Source: Actinomycetota bacterium (GTDB lineage: Bacteria > Actinomycetota > Thermoleophilia > RBG-16-64-13). From it: DNA of 5,182 nt. The notes under the pieces are model-generated. The model was not told the DNA's origin. It saw only the letters and a list, made by a program, of their open reading frames with translations, and searched no databases. Shown here one piece after another: positions 1-5,182 of this stretch; within the stretch, counting starts at the first letter, position 1, and each line of letters starts with the position of its first letter. Where the stretch lies: positions 1-5,182 of the forward strand of contig JAMDDA010000212.1 of NCBI GenBank assembly GCA_023488925.1, written 5' to 3'. Made by a program: the position numbers and the translations under genes.

Positions 1-1
1 T

Positions 2-1135
2 TCGGCCGGTCTCACGCGATTCCGTGACTACCTGGCGGGGTACACGGAGTCCGCCCAGTTCGCCCTCCTTGCGAAGCAGACGGAGCAGCTGCAGGGCGAG
101 TTGTCGTCCGTCAAGTACTGCGTGATCATCAAGGACAACTCGGTCGGGGTCCGCAAATACGAGTCGGAATTGGACTACAGCGCGATGGTCGAGGATACGT
201 TCGCGCGGTTCCAAGAAGGCGCGGCTAAAGACTACAGAGTCAAGTTCCCCGAGAACCGGAGCATGAACCACGTCGAAGCGCAGATCCTCGACCGCGTGGC
301 GAGGTTGTACCCCGAGGTGTTCTCCCGGCTCGACGAGTACACCTCGCAGAACCGTGACTATCTGGATGAGAAGGTTGCCGCGTTCGACCGGGAAATCCAG
401 TTCTACGTGGCCTATCTGGAGCACGTGGGGAGACTCGAGCGAGCGGGCCTCGAATTCTGCCTACCCGAGGTGACACGCGCGTCCAAGCAGATCTACGCCC
501 AGCAGGCGTTCGATCTGGCCCTGGCGCACAAGCTCGTCGGCGAAGGAGCGAAGGTCGTGCGAAACGATTTCCATCTGGCCGGTCGGGAACGGATCATCGT
601 CGTGACCGGGCCGAACCAAGGGGGGAAGACTACGTTCGCCCGCGCCTTCGGGCAGTTGCATTACCTTGCCGGCCTCGGCCTTCCGGTGCCCGCACGAAAG
701 GCGCGCCTGTTCCTGTTCGACCGGCTCTTCACCCATTTCGAAAGGGAAGAACGCGTTCGCAACCTCAGAGGGAAGCTGCACGACGACCTGGTGAGGCTTC
801 GCGATATCCTGGACCACGTCACGTCGGACAGCATCGTCATCATGAACGAGCCGTTCGCGTCCACGACCGTGAGCGACGCCGTCTTCCTGGGCGGGAAGGT
901 GATGGGAGCCCTTGACAAGCTGGACGTGTTGGGCGTGATCGTCACGTTTCTCGACGAGTTGACGTCGATGAGCGACAAGGCCGTGAGCATGGTAAGCATG
1001 ATCGCTCCTGAAGATCCGGCCGTGCGCAGCACATACGAGATCGTGCGAAAGCCGGCCGATGGCCGCGCCTACGCGCTGGCCATCGCCCGGAAGTACCGGC
1101 TGACGTACGACGCGTTGAAGGAACGTCTGGGGTGA
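2..1135 (+). CDS. MutS-like ATPase, first of a tandem pair (5' end outside window)
   Basis: The frame is open from base 2 with no stop, so the gene begins upstream; 377 residues are visible. The TTG at 101 is internal and has no reason to be the start. Seen: a helical region resembling the MutS core/lever, then a MutS-type ATPase. The Walker A G-P-N-Q-G-G-K-T-T is encoded at 608-634, followed by a F-T-H-F-E-R-E-E stretch, G-K-L-H-D-D-L in place of the usual MutS signature loop, and a Walker B ending I-M-N-E-P-F-A-S-T-T near 836-868. In the Walker B the Glu is kept but the preceding Asp is Asn. The later switch position reads V-T-F-L-D-E-L, so the Thr-His of canonical MutS is Thr-Phe. Family knowledge: MutS ATPases dimerise and act as DNA-bound clamps. 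Inference: it forms a heterodimer with the downstream paralogue. The biological role is unknown; whether an N-terminal mismatch domain exists upstream cannot be seen. Confidence 0.85.
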   Translation, partial: SAGLTRFRDYLAGYTESAQFALLAKQTEQLQGELSSVKYCVIIKDNSVGVRKYESELDYSAMVEDTFARFQEGAAKDYRVKFPENRSMNHVEAQILDRVARLYPEVFSRLDEYTSQNRDYLDEKVAAFDREIQFYVAYLEHVGRLERAGLEFCLPEVTRASKQIYAQQAFDLALAHKLVGEGAKVVRNDFHLAGRERIIVVTGPNQGGKTTFARAFGQLHYLAGLGLPVPARKARLFLFDRLFTHFEREERVRNLRGKLHDDLVRLRDILDHVTSDSIVIMNEPFASTTVSDAVFLGGKVMGALDKLDVLGVIVTFLDELTSMSDKAVSMVSMIAPEDPAVRSTYEIVRKPADGRAYALAIARKYRLTYDALKERLG

Positions 1136-2643
1136 TGAAGGTCTTCCTCATGCATCGGGACCGCGATTTCGACCTTCAGCAGGAAGGGCCGGTCAACGAA
1201 CACGCCCTTGTACAAGACCTCGAACTGGACACGGTGATCGAGGCCATGGCGAACGGTGACGAAACCATACGCGAGGTCGCGAGGCGGGCCCTCTTGGCGA
1301 GCCTCACCGAGCCGGACGCCATCCTCTTTCGCCAGGGCGTGCTCAAGGATTCGCTGAGGAACGCGTCCATCGTGCGCCGGATCTACCAGACCGCGGACAG
1401 CGCGATCGAAGAGAAGAAGCGGCACTTCTTCGGCATGTTCACGAGCTCGCCGGGCGCGGTCCTGCGCAGGTCGGTCGGCGTTCTGGAGATGTTCGTCGGA
1501 AAACTCCGGGACCTCAGGAGCATCGCCGACGACCATGCGGGCGCGTTCGAGTCGGAGGGATTCGCGGAGCTTTTCCGGACGCTGGAGCACGAGCTCGATG
1601 ACGATTACTTCGCCCGCGTCGACGCGCACCTGAAAGCGTTGCGGTTCCGGCATGGGGTATTGGTCAGCGCGGAGCTTGGGCCCGGCAACAGGGGGCGGCA
1701 CTACGTCCTCCGCAGGCCGCATGAGCGTTCGCGGAACATGCTGGAACGCCTGTTTACCAAGAGACCGCCGGTGTACGAGTTCACGATTCCTGAACGCGAC
1801 GACGGTGGCTTTCGGGCCCTGGCGGAACTGAGGGACCGGGGCCTCAACCTGGCCGCCAATGTCTTGGCGCAGTCGAACGATCACATCCTGAGTTTTTTCC
1901 GGGCGTTGCGGACCGAGCTCGCCTTCTACGTCGGGTGCATCAACCTGCACGAGCGAATCACCGACAAGGGAGAGCCGACCTGTTTCCCGCTGCCCCTGCC
2001 GGCCCACGAGCGGAAGCACGCCTGCCACGGGTTGTACGACCTGGCGCTCTCGTTGAGTACGAACCGCCGGGTGGTCGGCAACGACCTCCGCGCCGACGGC
2101 AAGGACCTCGTGATCATTACGGGCGCCAACCAGGGCGGCAAGACGACGTTCCTACGAAGCATCGGTCAGGCCCAGTTGATGCTGCAGTGCGGCATGTTCG
2201 TCCCGGCAGCGTCGTTCACCGCCAGCGTGTGTCGAGGCCTGTTCACCCACTTCAAGCGAGAAGAGGACAAGACCATGGAGCGGGGGAAACTGGACGAAGA
2301 GCTCGGCCGGATGAGCGACATCGTGGACCATCTCGGACCGCACGCGATGGTCCTGCTCAACGAGTCGTTCGCGGCCACCAACGAGCGGGAAGGCTCGGAG
2401 ATCGCGCGCCAGATCACCAGGGCGCTCCGGGACAACGGGGTCAAGGTGTTCTTCGTCACGCACCTCTTCGAGTTCGCCCATGGCGCGTTTCTGGACCCGG
2501 CCCGCGACGGCGCCGTCTTCTTGCGCGCCGAACGAGAACCCGACGGGACCCGCACGTTCAAGTTGGTCGAGGGCCAACCCCTGGAGACGAGCTACGGTCA
2601 GGATCTCTACCGTAGCGTCTTCGGAAGGCGGGCGGCGGTGTGA
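1135..2643 (+). CDS. MutS-like ATPase, second of a tandem pair
   Basis: About 502 residues, much shorter than canonical MutS (about 800-850). The start is ATG 1135, whose A is the last base of the upstream TGA (TGATG), implying coupled translation; GTG 1132 is an alternative and lies closer (9 nt) to the AAGGA at 1118-1122. Residue numbers here count from that GTG. Residues 1-220 are a helical region with a core-like stretch near 58-78 (L-T-E-P-D-A-I-L-F-R-Q-G-V-L). The lever/clamp-like helices run to about 315, followed by the ATPase. The Walker A G-A-N-Q-G-G-K-T-T is at 331-339, G-K-L-D-E-E-L at 385-391, and Walker B V-L-L-N-E-S-F-A-A-T-N at 407-416, with Asn410 in place of Asp and Glu411 kept. 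The switch V-T-H is at 442-444. No mismatch-recognition domain with its Phe-x-Glu motif is apparent, so a DNA structure-, recombination- or defence-related role is as plausible as mismatch repair. It shares its overall plan with the upstream gene and is probably its partner. Confidence 0.88.
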   Translation: MKVFLMHRDRDFDLQQEGPVNEHALVQDLELDTVIEAMANGDETIREVARRALLASLTEPDAILFRQGVLKDSLRNASIVRRIYQTADSAIEEKKRHFFGMFTSSPGAVLRRSVGVLEMFVGKLRDLRSIADDHAGAFESEGFAELFRTLEHELDDDYFARVDAHLKALRFRHGVLVSAELGPGNRGRHYVLRRPHERSRNMLERLFTKRPPVYEFTIPERDDGGFRALAELRDRGLNLAANVLAQSNDHILSFFRALRTELAFYVGCINLHERITDKGEPTCFPLPLPAHERKHACHGLYDLALSLSTNRRVVGNDLRADGKDLVIITGANQGGKTTFLRSIGQAQLMLQCGMFVPAASFTASVCRGLFTHFKREEDKTMERGKLDEELGRMSDIVDHLGPHAMVLLNESFAATNEREGSEIARQITRALRDNGVKVFFVTHLFEFAHGAFLDPARDGAVFLRAEREPDGTRTFKLVEGQPLETSYGQDLYRSVFGRRAAV

Positions 2644-2718
2644 GGGACGATCGGCGGAGAGCGGGGCGGAGCGGATCACCGGGGGCCGACGACCGCAGAG
2701 CGCCATGGACGGCGGCAA
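2644..2718. other. convergent intergenic gap
   Basis: The 75 bases between the stop of the second MutS-like gene and the stop of the PIN toxin gene. No convincing hairpin followed by a T-run was found on either strand, so termination of the two converging transcripts is not explained by a visible intrinsic terminator. Confidence 0.5.
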
Positions 2719-3159
2719 TCAGCCCTCTCGCTCCCCCAGCCACAGCACCTGGATGCGGCCCTCGACTGCTCGAAACTCAGGGTCACCGGTTATCACCGGT
2801 AGACCGGCAAGCTCCCCCAGCGCCGCACACATGGCGTCTGCATAAGAGAGGGGGAAGCGGGCCTTGAGCCGGGCTGCCGCGATGGTCTGCAGCCGACCCG
2901 CCTCCACGAGGTCGATGGGAAGCTGGTCCACAGCCCCAAGTACTTGATCCACTGCCCCCGGGCCTCGTGATCGCTCGGTGATGTAGAGAACCTCGCCCAG
3001 ATTCACGTAGCTCATCAGGACAGGTCGCTCAGCGTCGGCGGCCTCGAGCAGAGCCGCTACCTCCTCTGCCCCCGTCTCATCGCCCAGGAACGCCAGCAGC
3101 GCGAAACTGTCGAGGACGACACCTCGTCCGCTGATCTCTGACCCGGTCGCCTTACTCAC
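2719..3159 (-). CDS. vapC: PIN-domain ribonuclease toxin, VapC-like
   Basis: A predicted 146-residue PIN-domain toxin. The start chosen is GTG at 3157-3159, because it overlaps the antitoxin stop (GTGAGTAA, 8 bases shared) and places the first PIN strand V-V-L-D-S near residue 14. The frame stays open further upstream to 3285, but that stretch is antisense-free overlap with the antitoxin gene and is not PIN-like. The four acidic residues expected of a PIN active site are present: Asp17 (V-L-D-S-F-A-L-L-A), Glu56 (N-L-G-E-V), Asp108 (S-Y-A-D-A) and Asp126 (T-G-D-P-E-F). The length is normal for VapC. Family knowledge: VapC toxins are Mg-dependent endoribonucleases that cut tRNA or rRNA and are held inactive by the cognate antitoxin. 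The antitoxin gene comes first and translation is probably coupled. The RNA target cannot be predicted. Confidence 0.9.
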   Translation of the reverse strand: MSKATGSEISGRGVVLDSFALLAFLGDETGAEEVAALLEAADAERPVLMSYVNLGEVLYITERSRGPGAVDQVLGAVDQLPIDLVEAGRLQTIAAARLKARFPLSYADAMCAALGELAGLPVITGDPEFRAVEGRIQVLWLGEREG

Positions 3160-3385
3160 GCTCGCGTTCGGTTTTCCTGGCGGCAAGGAGGGCTGCAGTG
3201 AGGGAATCTCCGCCTCGCAGCAGACCACGCAGGTCCCGAATCGGCGAATCCGCCCTCGGAACCACGACGAGGTGATCCTCGGCATCGACGATCTGCACCT
3301 CTCCTCCGGGTTTCAAGCCGTAACGGCGCCGCAGGTCGGCGGGCAGCACTATCTGGCCCTTGGTGGATATGCGTACGGTCGTCAT
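3152..3385 (-). CDS. vapB: AbrB/MazE-fold antitoxin, partner of the PIN toxin
   Basis: 77 residues. The start is ATG at 3383-3385, preceded at 5-nt spacing by AGAGGA (3391-3396, minus strand). A longer reading frame to 3484 exists but adds 33 residues with no domain match and ignores this ribosome site. Residues 2 to about 47 are a swapped-hairpin AbrB DNA-binding domain: T-V-R-I-S-T-K-G-Q-I-V-L-P, then R-R-R-Y-G-L-K-P-G-G-E-V, then a short strand pair ending L-V-V-V-P. The charged C-terminal tail (about 48-77, ending R-E-R-E) is the expected toxin-binding segment. Family knowledge: such antitoxins dimerise, bind the operon promoter and repress it, more tightly with toxin bound. The gene overlaps the toxin start by 8 bases, giving one bicistronic operon. 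Confidence 0.9.
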   Translation of the reverse strand: MTTVRISTKGQIVLPADLRRRYGLKPGGEVQIVDAEDHLVVVPRADSPIRDLRGLLRGGDSLTAALLAARKTERERE

Positions 3386-3390
3386 ACAAA

Positions 3391-3396
3391 TCCTCT
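3391..3396 (-). promoter_or_regulatory. ribosome binding site of the antitoxin gene
   Basis: AGAGGA on the minus strand, 5 nt before the ATG at 3385. It decides this start over the upstream in-frame alternative at 3484. Confidence 0.65.
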
Positions 3397-3597
3397 GATC
3401 AGTTCTACGTTTCGTATCTATTGTATTACCCATCGCGGAGAAGTACCAGGCTGCTCGCACACGATTGTGGAGTATCACTGGCACCAGCCGTCTTGTGAAG
3501 CAGCGGCCCCCAAAGCCGGTCTCGCTCCCCTCGTCGGGGGAGGCGTATCATGTCTCCGACGTGCGCGCTCCACGCGGCGTGTGACTCTGACCATCGG

Positions 3598-3606
3598 GAA
3601 GGGGGG
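3598..3606 (+). promoter_or_regulatory. probable ribosome binding site of rdhA
   Basis: The purine tract GAAGGGGGG ends 5 nt before the ATG at 3612. An in-frame TGA at 3588-3590 rules out an earlier start, so this site fixes the N-terminus. Confidence 0.55.
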
Positions 3607-3611
3607 CGGCA

Positions 3612-4628
3612 ATGGCGCAAGGACCGATCGTGGAAGCCGGCCGGGATCTCGGCCCCGAAGAAATCCGGCCTGGTTCATCCCGGCCTGTCGGTGTGGTACC
3701 GCCTTTCCCCGTGCCCACCTACCGCTTCGACCAGAAGAACGAGATGTTCAAGCGCAGCGTGTGGGACGAGTCGATGCGGCCCCTCGGCGACCGTTTCTAC
3801 CGTAACGTGCTCTACCGGGAGAAGGTCGGCTACCGGCGTGTGGACTACGCCTTCCGCAATGCCGCCTGGAATCTGGAATGGTCGGCAGCCTTCGGCAACT
3901 CGTGCAGCGGGAAGGGTCTCTATTCCTGGGACGCGGTTTCTCCGAAGCTCATCCCCTACCTGGAGGCCGGCCCACCCGTCACGGACTCCCCGGAAGCGAT
4001 GAACGCGGTGGTGAAGAAGGTCGCCCGTTTCTTCGGCGCCGACTTGGTGGGCGTTTGCGCGGTGCACCCCCATTGGGTCTACTCGCACGAGTTCGACCTG
4101 CTGGAGCGCGAGCACCGCCTCTTGGAGCTCCCGGAGGGCTGCGACACGGCCGTCGTTCTCGCCGTGGCCATGGATCGCACCGGCATCCAGGCGGCGCCCA
4201 CGGGGGTCGCGGGGGCCGCCACCGGGCTCGGCTACTCCAAGATGGCGTTCGTGGCCAACCTGCTGGCCACCTTCATCCGCGGTCTGGGCTACCGGGCCAT
4301 TCCTTGCGGGAACGACACGGCGCTCAGCATACCGCTGGCCATGGCCGCCGGTCTGGGGGAGGGGAGCCGGATGGGGCTGCTGGTAACCCCGGAACACGGG
4401 CCCCGCGTGCGCTTGTGCAAGGTGTTCACCGACCTGCCCCTGGCGTCCGATCGGTATCGGCCGTTCGGCGTGGTCGAGTTCTGCCGGACCTGCAAGAAGT
4501 GCGCCGACCATTGCCCTTCCCGTGCCATCCCGGCCGGGGACATGACTACCGCAGGCCCCAACATCTCCAGCCACTCGGGTGTGCCGAGGTGGGCAATACA
4601 GCACGTATCAGACCCAGTGCACCCGTAG
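3612..4628 (+). CDS. rdhA: Reductive dehalogenase RdhA, 3'-truncated and chimeric
   Basis: 338 residues, shorter than typical RdhA proteins (about 450-500). Family knowledge: RdhA uses a corrinoid and two 4Fe-4S clusters to remove halogen from organohalides. Seen: a central domain with G-Y-S-K-M (Tyr208), P-C-G-N-D (Asn234) and P-R-V-R-L (Arg267). Their 26 and 33 residue spacings match, from memory, the Tyr246/Asn272/Arg305 active site of PceA. The first cluster motif is C-x2-C-x2-C-x3-C-P at Cys291, 294, 297 and 301. After it, G-V-P-R-W-A-I (323-329) still looks like RdhA; then the family sequence stops and about nine residues encoded antisense to the recombinase 3' end lead to TAG. The second cysteine motif is absent. 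There is no Tat signal, and an in-frame TGA at 3588 prevents one upstream in this frame. No rdhB anchor gene is visible. As it stands the product is probably inactive, hence a likely pseudogene unless the insertion excises. Confidence 0.88.
   Translation: MAQGPIVEAGRDLGPEEIRPGSSRPVGVVPPFPVPTYRFDQKNEMFKRSVWDESMRPLGDRFYRNVLYREKVGYRRVDYAFRNAAWNLEWSAAFGNSCSGKGLYSWDAVSPKLIPYLEAGPPVTDSPEAMNAVVKKVARFFGADLVGVCAVHPHWVYSHEFDLLEREHRLLELPEGCDTAVVLAVAMDRTGIQAAPTGVAGAATGLGYSKMAFVANLLATFIRGLGYRAIPCGNDTALSIPLAMAAGLGEGSRMGLLVTPEHGPRVRLCKVFTDLPLASDRYRPFGVVEFCRTCKKCADHCPSRAIPAGDMTTAGPNISSHSGVPRWAIQHVSDPVHP
4585..4625. other. putative recombination junction (att half-sites) inside rdhA
   Basis: RdhA-like coding sequence ends near 4598 and the serine recombinase stop codon is at 4608-4610, so the boundary between host gene and inserted DNA must lie about here. 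Large serine integrases usually sit beside their attachment site. A small dyad ATAC-AGCAC-GTAT spans 4596-4608, compatible with the weak symmetry of serine-integrase sites but short enough to arise by chance. The exact crossover dinucleotide cannot be fixed without the other end of the element or an uninterrupted rdhA. Confidence 0.45.
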
Positions 4629-5182
4629 TCGCTCCCGCGCGGTCCCGCGTCCCGCCAGCACCAGGACTTCCCGCACGAGCAGCCCCATGATGTCCCGCCG
4701 TGCCTCCAGCGTGAGCGCCGGCCATGCCTCCACCGCTTGTCCCAGGTCATCGGCCAGCATGGCCAGAGCCGCCGCCTTGGCCTCCTCGTCAACCCGCGCC
4801 TCCGCCCGCGCCAGACGCTGCTCCAGGGCCTCCAGACGGCCGCGCTGGAGCCTGAGAGCGTCCTCGTACTCCCTGGGCTCTATCGTCCCGTCAGCGCGCA
4901 TCAGGTGAAGCCTGGCCAGGATATCCCGGGCCCGGGCTACCTCCAAGCGGGCCGCGGCCATCTCGGTGCTCCGGGCCGGGTGGGGCGGATGCTGCCAGCG
5001 GTGACGGCCGCGCAGCCGAGCAAACATCCGGCGCTCAATCTCTTCCGAGGCATTTCGGGCCTGGATGCTCACCCCGTGATCGCAGAGTCCGAGGTGCCGC
5101 TGCGCGCAGACGAAATAGGGCGCACCCCGCATCCAGCGCGTGCTCATGCCGCCGCCGCAGTGCCCGCATCGCATCACCCGAC
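4599..5182. mobile_element. one end of an integrated element carrying a large serine recombinase
   Basis: Inferred from the abrupt loss of RdhA sequence at about 4598 followed at once by the 3' end of a large serine recombinase gene pointing toward the junction. The left boundary is approximate and the element runs off the right edge, so its size, cargo and type (prophage, integrative element, intervening element) are unknown. Confidence 0.6.
4608..5182 (-). CDS. Large serine recombinase, C-terminal part (N-terminus outside window)
   Basis: The frame is open to the right edge; the GTG/ATG codons at 5172-5177 are internal, lying in the zinc-ribbon lead-in. About 190 residues are visible. Numbering from GTG 5177, the zinc beta-ribbon has Cys4, Cys7 (R-C-G-H-C-G-G-G-M), Cys24 and Cys32, followed by a linker to about residue 70. 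Long Ala/Glu/Arg/Leu-rich coiled-coil helices span about 72-95 and 103-140, flanking the short segment M-R-A-D-G-T-I-E-P. The tail is A-R-R-D-I-M-G-L-L-V-R-E-V and ends V-H-W-V. This is the C-terminal layout of large serine integrases (recombinase zinc-ribbon family). The catalytic N-terminal resolvase domain and its nucleophilic Ser are not in the window. Family knowledge: these enzymes join attP and attB without homology, and the coiled coil controls direction. The stop overlaps the rdhA frame by 21 bases on the opposite strand, so rdhA is probably its integration target. Confidence 0.87.
   Translation of the reverse strand, partial: RVMRCGHCGGGMSTRWMRGAPYFVCAQRHLGLCDHGVSIQARNASEEIERRMFARLRGRHRWQHPPHPARSTEMAAARLEVARARDILARLHLMRADGTIEPREYEDALRLQRGRLEALEQRLARAEARVDEEAKAAALAMLADDLGQAVEAWPALTLEARRDIMGLLVREVLVLAGRGTARERLRVHWV

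Larger units (their letters stand above)
3386..3611. promoter_or_regulatory. divergent promoter region between antitoxin gene and rdhA
   Basis: 226 bases between two divergently transcribed genes, so promoters for both should lie here. On the minus strand TACAAT at 3420-3425 is a fair -10 candidate for the antitoxin operon, but no good -35 sits 16-18 bases upstream of it. Small dyads near the antitoxin start are CTGATCAG (3395-3402) and TACG-TTT-CGTA (3406-3416), which could be antitoxin operator half-sites. On the plus strand TATCAT at 3546-3551 resembles a -10 without a -35. A 6-bp hairpin (3525-3530 with 3537-3542) and CACGC-G-GCGTG (3571-3581) lie before rdhA. None of these can be assigned firmly. 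No RNA gene was recognised. Confidence 0.35.

Noticed and set aside
101..1135. TTG at 101 as the start of the first MutS-like gene
   Set aside because: The same frame is open to base 2 and the upstream residues continue the helical MutS core pattern, so the gene begins outside the window.
1069..2028. Long minus-strand reading frame of 319 codons
   Set aside because: Antisense shadow of the second MutS-like gene caused by high GC; no domain pattern.
3160..3285. Longer PIN toxin start at 3285
   Set aside because: The extra 42 residues overlap the antitoxin gene and do not resemble a PIN domain; the GTG at 3159 gives a normal VapC length.
3386..3484. Longer antitoxin start at 3484
   Set aside because: It adds 33 non-conserved residues across the likely promoter, and the ATG at 3385 has a well-placed ribosome site.
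3525..3542. 6-bp GC hairpin as an intrinsic terminator
   Set aside because: No T-run follows on either strand, and no gene ends just before it.
3675..4604. Long minus-strand reading frame of 309 codons
   Set aside because: Antisense shadow of rdhA; rich in Gly, Arg, His and Val with no recognisable fold.
3878..4690. Plus-strand frame overlapping rdhA in another phase
   Set aside because: Low-complexity Gly/Arg/Ala/Pro translation; it overlaps the clear RdhA frame.
1..5182. CRISPR array, tRNA or rRNA gene
   Set aside because: No regularly spaced repeats and no tRNA- or rRNA-like sequence were seen on either strand.

Overview
The window is GC-rich by eye (third codon positions are mostly G or C) and reads as accessory DNA from an anaerobe or anaerobe-related bacterium. 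A reductive dehalogenase family gene is the best hint of lifestyle. A Chloroflexota or high-GC Firmicutes-like host would fit, but the sequence does not settle the taxon.

Layout, left to right. (1) Positions 2-1135 and 1135-2643, plus strand: two tandem, translationally coupled genes for MutS-like ATPases. The first runs in from outside the window. Both have a MutS-type Walker A (G-x-N-Q-G-G-K-T-T). Both have a Walker B in which Asn replaces the usual Asp before the catalytic Glu. The second, which is complete, has no room for canonical mismatch-recognition domains, so the pair is probably not a classical mismatch-repair MutS. (2) Positions 2719-3385, minus strand: a two-gene toxin-antitoxin module, with an AbrB/MazE-fold antitoxin followed by an overlapping PIN-domain (VapC-like) toxin. 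It converges on the MutS-like pair across a 75-base gap. (3) Positions 3386-3611: a divergent intergenic region that should hold the promoters of the antitoxin (minus) and of the next gene (plus). (4) Positions 3612-4628, plus strand: a reductive dehalogenase (RdhA) gene without a Tat signal. It keeps the cobalamin/active-site region and the first 4Fe-4S motif, but conserved RdhA sequence stops near 4598. (5) Positions 4608-5182, minus strand: the C-terminal part of a large serine recombinase (zinc ribbon, coiled coil, C-terminal tail) whose stop codon lies about 10 bases from the break in rdhA. The gene continues out of the window.

The most informative feature is the rdhA/recombinase junction. 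A serine-recombinase element appears to have integrated inside rdhA, removing its 3' part, including the second iron-sulfur motif, and giving it a short chimeric tail read antisense to the recombinase. The integration may be a simple knock-out, or a reversible interruption that restores rdhA on excision. The other end of the element lies outside the window and would decide this.
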